Shown one piece after another: positions 1 through 7,613 of a stretch of 40,983 nucleotides of DNA (the first letter of the stretch is position 1; every line of letters begins with the position of its first letter). A program made the position numbers and the translations under genes. This stretch comes from Clostridia bacterium (GTDB lineage Bacteria; Bacillota; Clostridia; Oscillospirales; CAG-272). The DNA lies in NCBI GenBank assembly GCA_017451735.1, contig JAFTNU010000074.1, positions 1-40,983 of the forward strand. The letters run 5' to 3'. A model generated the notes under the pieces. It was given only the letters and a program-made list of their open reading frames with translations. It searched no databases and was not told where the DNA came from.

Positions 1-891
1 GGCACCGGTGACGGCACCGAAAACAATCCCGAAAAGATCACGATCCCCTGGGTTGACGGCTCTAAGGACGAAAAGGAAATCCAGCTTGAAGTTCCTTACG
101 ATCCTCAAAAGATTGCCGTATGTGATATGGCAGCTCTCGATATTCTCGTGAACCTTGGACTGGAAGATCGCATTGTTTGCGTTGCCACTACCACTCTTGA
201 CTATCTTGTAGATAAGGTCGAAGGTATTCCTACCTGCGGTACAATTAAAACTCCCGATGCAGAAACCATCATGTCCTATGAACCCGATCTCATTTTCATG
301 GGTGGTCGTGGAAGTGACTATTATGCAACCCTTTCCGAAATTGCTCCCGTCGTACGTTTGACCGTTAGCGGTAACGTAGTAGAGGGTACGATCAAGAACG
401 CACAGACCATCGCTTCTATTTTCGGCAAAACTGAAGAAATGAACACAAAGGTTTCCGCTTACAATGAAAGAATCGAGGCGCTTCAGGCATTCGCAAAAGG
501 CAAATCCGCTATCGTAGGAATGGTAACCAGCGGCGGCTTCAACGTAACCGGTAACAGCGGTCGTTGCTCTATCATTGGTAATGAGATCGGCTTCGCAAAT
601 GTAGGTGTTGACAAGGAGTCCGAGGATGCTTCGCACGGCAACCTTTCCTCTTTTGAATACATCCTTCAGAAAAACCCGCAGTACATCTTTGTTATGGACA
701 GAGATGCCGCAACCGGCGGTGCTTCTACTGCGGCAGAAGTGATGAACAATGAGGTTATAGATCAGACGATTGCTGCCAAGAACGGAAACGTTGTTATTCT
801 TGCACGTCCCAGCGTTTGGTACACTGCTGAAGGCGGCTTTACTGCTCTCGGCATGATGCTGGAAGATCTTGAAAATGCACTTCTGAAATAA
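1..891 (+). CDS. Siderophore ABC transporter substrate-binding protein, 5'-truncated by window edge
   Basis: The frame is open from base 1, so the signal peptide and lipobox lie outside the window. The visible part is a periplasmic-binding-protein-type fold of the iron-siderophore class (PF01497 type, closest in style to FatB/YclQ/CeuE). It shows the opening strand 'KIAVCDMAALDILVNLGLEDRIV', a helical spine rich in Lys/Glu in the middle, and the usual C-terminal half ending 'MMLEDLENALLK'. Such lipoproteins bind a ferric siderophore or haem outside the membrane and hand it to a FecCD-type permease. No permease gene is visible here; it may lie to the left. The next genes are a DtxR-type regulator and an ECF transporter, which supports an iron role. 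The exact ligand is unknown. Confidence 0.85.
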   Translation, partial: GTGDGTENNPEKITIPWVDGSKDEKEIQLEVPYDPQKIAVCDMAALDILVNLGLEDRIVCVATTTLDYLVDKVEGIPTCGTIKTPDAETIMSYEPDLIFMGGRGSDYYATLSEIAPVVRLTVSGNVVEGTIKNAQTIASIFGKTEEMNTKVSAYNERIEALQAFAKGKSAIVGMVTSGGFNVTGNSGRCSIIGNEIGFANVGVDKESEDASHGNLSSFEYILQKNPQYIFVMDRDAATGGASTAAEVMNNEVIDQTIAAKNGNVVILARPSVWYTAEGGFTALGMMLEDLENALLK

Positions 892-908
892 TTACAAAAG
901 GCTGAACG

Positions 909-937
909 GGCGGGATCAAACGATTCCGCCTGCTTTT
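909..937 (+). terminator. Weak hairpin after the binding-protein gene
   Basis: A 7-bp stem (GGCGGGA with TTCCGCC, one G-T pair) with an 8-base loop is followed by TGCTTTTC. It could be a weak terminator or a partial processing site between the binding-protein gene and the small gene at 955. Confidence 0.35.
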
Positions 938-954
938 CAAAAACGGAGGTAATT

Positions 955-1296
955 ATGTTAAAACACTTATGCCCCTGCTGCGGTCGGCATTGCTATCTTG
1001 ACGAGCCGCAATGCGAAAGAGGTATGGAATATAAAGAAACGGGCGTAATTCCGCCCCGCAAACCTCGTCCCGATGGAAACGGCGAGAAAAAGAAGCCGTC
1101 AGAGAAAAAGATGCAATATTTGGCACTTGACCGTGAAGGAAAACTCGCTCAAAATCTGCTTGAACTTGGTGAAAAGGTAGCTGTCGCAGAAAACGCATCG
1201 GATATATTTGATGTCTTGCGCGATGAGGACAGAAACGATCTTCTGCTTCTGCTCGAAAAATTGAAGCACAGCCTTCATCATAAAGCAAAGAAATAA
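955..1296 (+). CDS. Small Cys-rich protein of unknown function (zinc-ribbon-like N-terminus)
   Basis: The protein has 113 residues and starts at an ATG behind a good ribosome binding site (ACGGAGG). Residues 6-20 hold four cysteines in the pattern CPCCGRHCYLDEPQC, which looks like a small metal-binding knuckle. A Lys-rich stretch follows (about 45-52). The C-terminal half (about 55-113) resembles a helical MarR-like tail and ends in a His/Lys-rich 'HSLHHKAKK'. It sits between a siderophore-binding protein gene and a DtxR-type regulator, so a metal-related accessory or sensing role is plausible. I recognise this as a type often found beside metal regulators in Clostridia but know no assigned function. 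Confidence 0.7.
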   Translation: MLKHLCPCCGRHCYLDEPQCERGMEYKETGVIPPRKPRPDGNGEKKKPSEKKMQYLALDREGKLAQNLLELGEKVAVAENASDIFDVLRDEDRNDLLLLLEKLKHSLHHKAKK

Positions 1297-1311
1297 AAGA
1301 GGAAAAGCCTT

Positions 1312-1440
1312 ATGCAATATGTTATGGAACCACTGATTGCCCTTGTTGTGACAGTCGGCTTCGCCATACTGTGTTGCGGCGTAAAACGGCTTTGCAAAAA
1401 GGCAATTCACAAAATTGAAACCGAGAAGGAGGGTGTTTGA
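1312..1440 (+). CDS. 42-residue single-pass membrane peptide
   Basis: This short ORF starts at ATG 1312 behind AGAGGAAAAG. Its stop codon (1438-1440) shares one base with the ATG of the DtxR-type regulator, so the two are translationally coupled. Residues 6-24 form one hydrophobic helix, followed by CCGVKRLCKKAIHK, a cytoplasmic-looking basic segment with three cysteines. The coupling and the ribosome binding site support a real gene. The cysteine pattern does not match FeoB-associated Cys-rich peptides, so no function is assigned. Confidence 0.55.
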   Translation: MQYVMEPLIALVVTVGFAILCCGVKRLCKKAIHKIETEKEGV

Positions 1441-1802
1441 TGAAATATCGTGAATCCGAAGAAATGTACCTTGAAACAATATACATATTAACACAAAAAA
1501 GCTCAAACGTTCGTTCCGTTGACGTTGCGAATGAGCTTGGATATTCCAAGGCAAGCATTTCTGTTGCTATGAAACGGCTTCGTGAAAAAGACTACGTCAA
1601 CATCGACTCCTCTGGTATTATCAGCTTGACCAATTCGGGCAAAAAGGTTGCCCTCGATATTTACGAGCGCCATCATTTACTTACGGCAATGTTTGTTCAC
1701 ATCGGCGCGGATGCCGCACTTGCAGAAGAAAATGCGTGCAGAATAGAGCACGTTATATCGGCGGATCTGGTGGAGATCATACGTAACCATTTACACACAT
1801 AA
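1440..1802 (+). CDS. DtxR/IdeR-family metal-dependent transcriptional regulator
   Basis: The protein has 120 residues: a winged helix-turn-helix (about 1-65) and a dimerisation/metal-binding part (about 66-120). It lacks the C-terminal SH3-like domain of long DtxR proteins. The visible likely ligands are Met9 ('EMYLETIY'), His79 ('ERHHLL') and Cys100, Glu103 and His104 ('ACRIEHVIS'). These match the DtxR set Met10/His79/Cys102/Glu105/His106 rather than the manganese-type MntR set, which has Asp8. From family knowledge this favours Fe(II) sensing; that is inference. The start is ATG 1440 behind GAGAAGGAGGG, and a TTG one codon upstream is less likely. A DtxR-like palindrome lies at 1998-2017 before the next operon and is its probable target. 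Confidence 0.88.
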   Translation: MKYRESEEMYLETIYILTQKSSNVRSVDVANELGYSKASISVAMKRLREKDYVNIDSSGIISLTNSGKKVALDIYERHHLLTAMFVHIGADAALAEENACRIEHVISADLVEIIRNHLHT

Positions 1803-1902
1803 GCAAAAGTGACCATGTGAAAAACGGCAAGAAATATGGTTTACCATTACGCTTTTCATGGCATTCAACTTCTTTATGATGGTTTTATCAAAAAAAGTCC
1901 GT

Positions 1903-1956
1903 TTGGAGCATAAAAGGCTGATTAGAGTAGAAAAAATATGATCCTCCATGTATAAT
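1903..1956 (+). promoter_or_regulatory. Promoter of the ECF operon with putative AraC activator site
   Basis: A consensus -10 box TATAAT lies at 1951-1956 without a recognisable -35 box. In its place is AGAGTAGAAAA (1924-1934), ending 16 bases before the -10, preceded by a 21-base block (1903-1923) with GGAG and AGGCT. The same composite, at the same spacing, occurs at 5705-5758 before the ABC pair. A weak -35 with a conserved upstream site fits an activator-dependent promoter; the AraC gene at 4739 is the obvious candidate. Confidence 0.6.
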
Positions 1957-1997
1957 ATTCAAGGACGCCCGCTCGATGGCGTTAATTTTACAACGTA

Positions 1998-2017
1998 TAG
2001 TTAGGCACTGCTAACTA
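1998..2017 (+). promoter_or_regulatory. Putative DtxR-type operator before the ECF S-component gene
   Basis: A perfect inverted repeat has arms TAGTTAG and CTAACTA separated by GCACTG. It resembles the DtxR/IdeR box (TTAGG...CTAA core). It lies about 40 bases downstream of the -10 box and abuts the ribosome binding site AAAGGAGG (2017-2024), so a bound repressor would act as a roadblock. The DtxR-type gene ends only about 200 bases upstream. Confidence 0.6.
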
Positions 2018-2028
2018 AAGGAGGACTC

Positions 2029-2634
2029 ATGAAAAATTCAACGACAAACACAATGCGAATGAAAGGAAAAGACCTAATTACCGTTGGTATCTTTTCCGCA
2101 ATCTATTTCGTCATTAACTTTGCTTTTATGCTTTTAGGTACCATTCCGATTATGTGGATATTGATGCCGGGACTTATTGCATTGTTTACGGGTATTCCGT
2201 ATATGCTCTTGGCAGCTAAAGTACAGAAACCGGGCGCGATCTTTTTGATGGGCTTGATTACAGGTCTGATTTATTTTATAACAGGTCAGTTTACCACGGT
2301 GATTTTGATTACCTTCGTTATCGGCTGCGGATTGGCAGAGCTGGTTCGTTTCCTTACAAAGTATAAGAGCTTTATGGGTAACACGCTTTCTTTTGCGTGC
2401 TTCTCCATCGGGATGATTGGCTCTCCGCTTCCCATTTGGCTGTTCAAGGAAAGTTTTATTGCACAGATCTCCGAGCAGGGTATGTCCGCAGACTATGTTG
2501 CGTCTATTGAAGCTCTCTCGTCCACGGGTATGCTTGTTCTGATGATTGCAGCACCTATCGTTTTGGCGTTTGTGGGTGCGTTTATTGCAAAGGTTCTGTT
2601 TAAAAAGCACTTTGTAAAGGCAGGAATTGTATAA
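2029..2634 (+). CDS. ECF transporter S component, MptD/TIGR02185-type
   Basis: This is a 201-residue polytopic membrane protein with five to six hydrophobic helices. It matches the Trep_Strep/MptD type of putative ECF S component: short charged N-terminus, 'KDLITVGIFSAIYFVINFAFMLLG', then 'MPGLIALFTGIPYMLLAAKV'. The S component gives an energy-coupling-factor importer its substrate specificity. This subfamily has no firmly established substrate that I know of; its neighbours here (DtxR, AraC, YbtPQ-like pair) point to iron chelates or a metal. It starts behind AAAGGAGG, directly after the palindrome. Its stop shares one base with the ATG of the T component gene. Confidence 0.85.
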   Translation: MKNSTTNTMRMKGKDLITVGIFSAIYFVINFAFMLLGTIPIMWILMPGLIALFTGIPYMLLAAKVQKPGAIFLMGLITGLIYFITGQFTTVILITFVIGCGLAELVRFLTKYKSFMGNTLSFACFSIGMIGSPLPIWLFKESFIAQISEQGMSADYVASIEALSSTGMLVLMIAAPIVLAFVGAFIAKVLFKKHFVKAGIV

Positions 2635-3317
2635 TGAGCTCTGCCGCAAAAAAAGGGCGGCTGAATTTTGATCCGAGAACGAAACTGATTTTGCTCGTGA
2701 TTGCAAACATAGTAGCGTTCACACAGCAGTCTATATGGGTTGAAATTGCATGGGTAGTTTCTTTGCTCATATTGATTGCTGTGTGCGGATGTGGAAAATC
2801 CGCTTGCAAATTAGCCGTTGCTTTTAGCATTTGCTTACTGCTGCAATATTACATAGTTCCCGTTATGCCGCAGGTATTAGCTACCACATTTTTGATTTTA
2901 GCTACCTATGCCCGAAAAATCTTTCCGTGTTTGATTATCGGCACATTACTCGTGCAGAAAACTTCGGTCAGAGAAATGACCGCGGCACTTCGGAAATGGC
3001 ACGTTCCGCAGGGGTTAATTATTCCGCTATCCGTCACGATACGTTATTTTCCCGCAATTAAGGAAGAAATCGGATATATTCGAGATGCGATGAAATTCCG
3101 TGACATTCACGGGATACAGAAATTGGAATGCTTGGTTGTACCTATTATGATGTCGGCTACCGCAACCGCAGAAGAACTTTCTGCTGCGGCAGTAACGCGC
3201 GGAATAGAAAATCCAAATAAAAAGACAAGCATTGTCACGATGCGCTTCGGAGTACATGACGTACTTTGCTTGGCTTTTGGTATTATCTTTTGCGTTGTCG
3301 CTTTCATAATCGTGTAG
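2634..3317 (+). CDS. ECF transporter T component (EcfT/CbiQ type)
   Basis: This 227-residue membrane protein has the EcfT layout: 'FDPRTKLILLVIANIVAF' at the N-terminus (about 11-28), several hydrophobic helices, then a cytoplasmic coupling region. That region has 'PLSVTIRYFPAIKEEIGYIRDAMKFRDI' and a second short motif, 'AAVTRGIENP', corresponding to the two conserved Ala-Arg-Gly type coupling helices. It links the S component to the ATPase. The ATG overlaps the S gene stop and the downstream ATPase gene follows within 14 bases, so all three form one operon. Confidence 0.88.
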   Translation: MSSAAKKGRLNFDPRTKLILLVIANIVAFTQQSIWVEIAWVVSLLILIAVCGCGKSACKLAVAFSICLLLQYYIVPVMPQVLATTFLILATYARKIFPCLIIGTLLVQKTSVREMTAALRKWHVPQGLIIPLSVTIRYFPAIKEEIGYIRDAMKFRDIHGIQKLECLVVPIMMSATATAEELSAAAVTRGIENPNKKTSIVTMRFGVHDVLCLAFGIIFCVVAFIIV

Positions 3318-3330
3318 GAGGTGATGGGCT

Positions 3331-4719
3331 TTGGTTATAAAACTAAACAATGTTTCATTTCAATATGAAAATCAGCCTGAAACACTTTCCGGCATTGATT
3401 TAGAGATCGCGCCAGGAGAGTGTGTACTCTTGTGCGGTGAAAGCGGCTGTGGCAAAACAACGATCACAAAGCTAATAAACGGACTGATCCCTCACTTTGT
3501 AGAGGGCGGTGTTCTTTCAGGAACAACGGCGATTGATAATATCAATATTGCTGAAACGGAAATATACCGATTGGCACAGTACGTAGGCTCTGTTTTTCAA
3601 AATCCGAAATCACAGTTTTTTAATATTGATGCCGACAGCGAACTCGCCTTTGGTCTTGAAAATGCCGGTGTTGATCCTGCAATGATTCGTGAACGGTTGG
3701 AACAGACCATTAAAGCGCTTCACATTGAGTCTTTGATGGGGAGAAATATATTTTCTATGTCCGGCGGCGAAAAGCAGACATTGGCATTTGCTTCCGTTTA
3801 TGCTATGAATCCGGATATTTTTGTATTGGACGAGCCGACGGCAAATCTGGATGCTGACGCAATAGAATTACTCCGTCAGCAGATTATCAAGGCGAAAAGC
3901 GAAGGACGAACCGTTGTAATAGCAGAACACAGGTTGTATTTCCTTGTGGATTTGATTGATCGCGCTATTTACATTGAAAACGGGAAAATTTCAAAAATCT
4001 TCTCTGCAAATGAGCTTTGGCAGTTGTCGGAGTCGGAGCGTATTTCTATGGGATTGCGAAGTCTGAAGAAATCGGAACTGCTCATCCCGACAGTCGGTAG
4101 CTCTACCGATACACCCGATTTGACGGTGGAAAATCTGTCATGCGCTTTTGATAAAAAAGAGATTTTTCATTCTCTCACTTTCTCTGTAAGGAGCGGAGAG
4201 GTATTAGGCATTGTCGGACACAATGGCGCAGGTAAAACTACGCTCACACGCTGTTTGTGTGGCTTACATAAAGAAAAAAGCGGTATTATTCGGTTAGATG
4301 AAAAAGTACTAAAACCAAAGCAGAGGCAAAAAAGTTGCTTCTGCGTCATGCAGGATGTAAACCATCAGCTTTTTTCGGATAGTGTATATAACGAGTGCTT
4401 GCTATCCTCGCCCAACCGCACAGAGGAAGAAATAGACAAAGTATTACAGGCGTTTGATCTTCTGCCATTCAAAGAAAGACATCCTATGGCGCTTTCCGGC
4501 GGTCAAAAGCAAAGGTTAGCTGTTGCAACGGCTGTGCTTTCGGAGAAAAAGGTTTTGATATTTGACGAGCCTACAAGCGGATTGGACTATCGCAGAATGT
4601 TGGAAGTCAGCGGTGTAATCAATCAGTTAAAGGCTCATGGGAAAATCATTATTGTTGTTTCACATGATTTTGAGTTTTTGAATCAAATCTGCGATAAAGT
4701 ATATTACATAGACAAATAA
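3331..4719 (+). CDS. ECF transporter ATPase, two fused ATP-binding domains
   Basis: The protein has 462 residues and two complete ABC ATPase domains. The first (about 1-235) has Walker A GESGCGKTT, signature MSGGEKQ and Walker B 'IFVLDEPTANLD'. The second (about 250-462) has Walker A GHNGAGKTT, signature LSGGQKQ and Walker B 'VLIFDEPTSGLD'. It corresponds to EcfA1-EcfA2 fused in one chain and powers the S/T pair encoded just upstream. The start is TTG at 3331, placed 7 bases after AGGAGGT; no in-frame ATG fits better. Both domains look catalytically intact. Confidence 0.9.
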   Translation: MVIKLNNVSFQYENQPETLSGIDLEIAPGECVLLCGESGCGKTTITKLINGLIPHFVEGGVLSGTTAIDNINIAETEIYRLAQYVGSVFQNPKSQFFNIDADSELAFGLENAGVDPAMIRERLEQTIKALHIESLMGRNIFSMSGGEKQTLAFASVYAMNPDIFVLDEPTANLDADAIELLRQQIIKAKSEGRTVVIAEHRLYFLVDLIDRAIYIENGKISKIFSANELWQLSESERISMGLRSLKKSELLIPTVGSSTDTPDLTVENLSCAFDKKEIFHSLTFSVRSGEVLGIVGHNGAGKTTLTRCLCGLHKEKSGIIRLDEKVLKPKQRQKSCFCVMQDVNHQLFSDSVYNECLLSSPNRTEEEIDKVLQAFDLLPFKERHPMALSGGQKQRLAVATAVLSEKKVLIFDEPTSGLDYRRMLEVSGVINQLKAHGKIIIVVSHDFEFLNQICDKVYYIDK

Positions 4720-4738
4720 CGCTATGGAAAGGGGTGAT

Positions 4739-5704
4739 ATGATGCTGGACAAATTTGATGATAAGGTTGCATGGGGCGCAAATGTGCAGGAAATTATCGA
4801 AACCGAAGATTGCAAAGTGATGAAAATGCATGATGAATCGGGTGAAGGTGTGATGACCGTTTACCCCGTGTTTCCCGGTGTGTTTATCATGTATAACGAT
4901 TTCCACATGAAGGGTTGCTACTCTAATTTTCAATCCACCGCAAATTTGCTGTGTATAGATCATTGCCGCGAAGGGCGAATTGAAATGCAGTTGGGTGACG
5001 GCAGTTACATTTATTTAGAAACCGGTGATCTCCGTGTGGATCGCAGAGCAAAGCATAACGGTCAGTTTTCCTTTCCGCTAAACCACTATCACGGTATATC
5101 GGTTTGTTTTCAGCATGATATTGCCCGACAGCATCTACCGGAAATGATGAAGGATTTTCCCGTATCGCTTAATGGCTTGGTATCAAAGTATTGTGAAACG
5201 AGCGTACCGTTTGTTATTCCCGGCGATCCGTCAATCGAGCATATATTTTCCGAGCTTTATAATGTGCCGTCAAAAATCAAAAAGACATATTTCAAAATCA
5301 AGGTTTTAGAACTGTTATTGTATTTGGATGCGCTGGAGCTTTCTACGCATAAGGAAGAAAGACCATACTTTTACAAAAGTCAAGTCGAAAAAATCAAAGC
5401 GATCCATGCCTTACTAACTGCTGATTTAACAAAAAATTATACTCTTGAAGAATTAGCCTTCCGTTATGACATTGCACTTACACAATTAAAAAACTGTTTC
5501 AAAAGCGTTTACGGTAGTCCTCTTTATACATACATGAAAACGTATAAAATGAATTATGCCGCCACTTTATTGAAAACAAATTCAACACTAAAAATTGTAG
5601 ATATTGCCGGAATGGTTGGATACGATAATCCGAGTAAATTTGCATCTGCTTTCAAAAAGGAAATGGGAAAAACACCACTTGAATATCGAAAATCTTTTGT
5701 CTGA
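4739..5704 (+). CDS. AraC-family transcriptional regulator
   Basis: The protein has about 321 residues. The N-terminal ligand/dimer region (about 1-200) contains 'CYSNFQSTANLLCIDHCREGRIEMQLGDGSYIYLETGDL', a cupin-like block seen in AraC regulators beside MptD-type ECF operons. The C-terminal double helix-turn-helix (about 225-321) has 'LEELAFRYDIALTQLKNCFKSVYGSPLYTYMKTYKMNYAATLL' and 'IADIAGMVGYDNPSKFASAFKKEMGKTPLEYRK'-like motifs. The ribosome binding site AAAGGGG at 4728-4734 favours the ATG at 4739 or 4742 over one at 4724. It follows the ECF ATPase by about 20 bases and precedes a YbtPQ-like pair. YbtA (yersiniabactin) and PchR (pyochelin) are AraC activators in comparable settings, so it probably senses a ferric chelate and activates the sites at 1903 and 5705. 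Confidence 0.88.
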   Translation: MMLDKFDDKVAWGANVQEIIETEDCKVMKMHDESGEGVMTVYPVFPGVFIMYNDFHMKGCYSNFQSTANLLCIDHCREGRIEMQLGDGSYIYLETGDLRVDRRAKHNGQFSFPLNHYHGISVCFQHDIARQHLPEMMKDFPVSLNGLVSKYCETSVPFVIPGDPSIEHIFSELYNVPSKIKKTYFKIKVLELLLYLDALELSTHKEERPYFYKSQVEKIKAIHALLTADLTKNYTLEELAFRYDIALTQLKNCFKSVYGSPLYTYMKTYKMNYAATLLKTNSTLKIVDIAGMVGYDNPSKFASAFKKEMGKTPLEYRKSFV

Positions 5705-5758
5705 TCGGAGTAAAAGAGGCTTGCCAGAGTAGAAAACAAAGTGCATAAATAGTAAAAT
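5705..5758 (+). promoter_or_regulatory. Promoter of the ABC pair with putative AraC activator site
   Basis: AGAGTAGAAAA at 5726-5736 ends 16 bases before a -10-like TAAAAT (5753-5758). The preceding 21 bases (5705-5725) match the equivalent block at 1903-1923 in 13 positions, including GGAG and AGGCT. The site starts immediately after the araC stop codon. Confidence 0.6.
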
Positions 5759-5790
5759 AAGAGCGGTAGGTGAAGGCTTACCGTTCTTTT
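5759..5790 (+). terminator. Terminator or attenuator between araC and the ABC pair
   Basis: A 10-bp stem (AAGAGCGGTA with TACCGTTCTT, one G-T pair) has a 10-base loop and a following T-rich stretch (TTCTTGCTTTT). It lies immediately after the -10 of the ABC-pair promoter, so it could end the araC transcript, attenuate the new one, or both. Confidence 0.55.
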
Positions 5791-5834
5791 CTTGCTTTTA
5801 CAAGAGTTTGAATGAATTAGTGAGGTGAAAAGAC

Positions 5835-7613
5835 ATGAAGAAAGAAAAAGGCTGGTTGTCCTGCTTGCTCGGATATGCCAAAGGCAGCGGGAAAAAACTT
5901 GGCTTTTCTACGATTTTCTCGGTTATCAGCATAACCGCAGGTATCGTTCCGTATTACTGTGCTTATCGGCTATTGACATTATATATTGCCGGTGATCTTT
6001 CCGTAAACACAGTTCTTGTATGGTGTGGAATCATAGCGATAGCGTATTTAGTTAAAGTAGGAATGTTCGGACTATCGACCGTGCTTGCACACAAAGCGGC
6101 GTATGATGTTTTGGAAGGACTTCGCTTGCGTGTTGTAAATCGTTTTATGCACGCTCCGCTTGGCGAGATAAACAAGCACAGTATCGGTGAACTTAAAAAC
6201 ATTTTTGTAGATAAGATTGAGAAAATAGAGCCGCCTTTGGCACATCTGATCCCGGAGGGTTGCGGTCATCTTGTTCTCCCGATCGTGAGCTTTATTGCGC
6301 TATTTTGTATCGACCCACGTATCGCTTTAGCCTCTCTCGCTACCTTTCCGCTATCCATGATTTGTATGTTCCTGACCTTTGCGATCAGCGGAAAGAATTT
6401 CGGGATTTACAATGAATCCAACTCCCGCATGAACAGTATGATCGTGGAGTATATCGAAGGGATTGAGGTGATCAAAGCCTTTGGACGTGCGGGAGCATCC
6501 TATGAAAAATATTCTAATGCGATTGGTGATTATAAACGCTTTGTCGTAAAATGGATGTCCTCTACTTGGGTTACGATGAAGCTGGCATTTGTATTGTTCC
6601 CGGCAACCTTGCTCGGTGTACTTCCCGCTAGTCTGTATTTGCAGACAAGCGGAGTGATAACGGTTGCCGAGGTCGCTCTTGCTGTTATGCTTGCTATGTC
6701 AATGGTGACGTCACTCTCCAAATTGGAGGTGTTTTCTAATGACATTAACCAAATGAAAAATACGGTATTGGAATTGCAAGACTATCTGGAAATGCCGGAA
6801 TTGCCGGAGCCTACGGAAAACGCAGATATTACAAATTACACGGTTTGCATGAAAAACGTTCGGTTCTCTTATTCGGGTAATAAGGATGATGAGGTGCTGC
6901 ATGGTATTGATCTGTGCTTGTCCGAAGGGAGCTTCACGGCATTGGTCGGGCCTTCCGGTGGCGGAAAATCAACGGTTGCCCGTTTGCTTGCGAGATTTTG
7001 GGATGCCACGGAGGGATGTATCACCATCGGCGGCGTTGATATTAAAGATATGCCGCTTACACAACTTGCAAATATCGTCAGTTTTGTTACGCAGGATAAT
7101 TTCCTTTTCAACTGCTCATTGAAAGACAATATCCGTGTTGGCAATCCACACGCAACTGATGATGAAGTCTATGCTGCGGCGAAAGCTGCTTGCTGTGATG
7201 AATTTATCCGAAAATTGCCTATGGGATACGATACCCCTGCTGGTGATGCCGGAAACCGTCTGTCCGGTGGCGAAAAGCAGCGTATCGCCATAGCAAGAAT
7301 GATACTCAAAAATGCGCCTATTGTTATTTTAGATGAAGCTACGGCGTTTACCGATCCGGAGAATGAAGATAAATTGCAGCAGAGTATTTCGGCGCTGACG
7401 AAAGGAAAAACGCTTTTGGTAATCGCCCATCGGTTGTCAACCATTAAGCAGGCTGACAATATCGTGGTTCTCAAAGACGGTTCTGTTTTGGCACAGGGCA
7501 AGCAAAATGACCTTTTAGAGAATTGTCCTTTATATCATCAGATGTGGCAGGCACATATCGGTGCAAAAAATTGGAGTGCGGCAGCGCACGGAAAGGAGGC
7601 ACACAATGTTTAA
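5835..7613 (+). CDS. ABC transporter, fused membrane and ATPase domains (YbtP/IrtA-like)
   Basis: The protein has 592 residues: six membrane helices (about 15-310) and an ATPase domain (about 330-575) with Walker A GPSGGGKST, signature LSGGEKQ and Walker B 'IVILDEATAFTDPEN'. The D-loop AFTDPEN instead of the common SALD form is typical of the YbtP/YbtQ and IrtA/IrtB family. Those proteins have an exporter fold but import ferric siderophores (yersiniabactin, mycobactin). No siderophore-interacting domain is fused. It overlaps the next ABC gene by 8 bases, so the two likely form a heterodimer. The ATG at 5835 follows GTGAGGTG. Confidence 0.87.
   Translation: MKKEKGWLSCLLGYAKGSGKKLGFSTIFSVISITAGIVPYYCAYRLLTLYIAGDLSVNTVLVWCGIIAIAYLVKVGMFGLSTVLAHKAAYDVLEGLRLRVVNRFMHAPLGEINKHSIGELKNIFVDKIEKIEPPLAHLIPEGCGHLVLPIVSFIALFCIDPRIALASLATFPLSMICMFLTFAISGKNFGIYNESNSRMNSMIVEYIEGIEVIKAFGRAGASYEKYSNAIGDYKRFVVKWMSSTWVTMKLAFVLFPATLLGVLPASLYLQTSGVITVAEVALAVMLAMSMVTSLSKLEVFSNDINQMKNTVLELQDYLEMPELPEPTENADITNYTVCMKNVRFSYSGNKDDEVLHGIDLCLSEGSFTALVGPSGGGKSTVARLLARFWDATEGCITIGGVDIKDMPLTQLANIVSFVTQDNFLFNCSLKDNIRVGNPHATDDEVYAAAKAACCDEFIRKLPMGYDTPAGDAGNRLSGGEKQRIAIARMILKNAPIVILDEATAFTDPENEDKLQQSISALTKGKTLLVIAHRLSTIKQADNIVVLKDGSVLAQGKQNDLLENCPLYHQMWQAHIGAKNWSAAAHGKEAHNV

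Noticed and set aside
953-1288. 111-codon frame antisense to the small Cys-rich gene
   Set aside because: It is the shadow of the plus-strand gene, which has a good ribosome binding site and a plausible metal knuckle.
1312-1440. 42-residue peptide as a FeoB-associated Cys-rich membrane protein
   Set aside because: The characteristic clustered Cys/Gly tail is missing; only three scattered cysteines are present.
1803-1940. A frame reading like the end of a membrane protein ('IWFTITLFMAFNFFMMVLSKKV...')
   Set aside because: It has no start codon with a ribosome binding site, and its end overlaps the conserved AraC-type site and runs to the -10 region. It could be a remnant but is not supportable as a gene.
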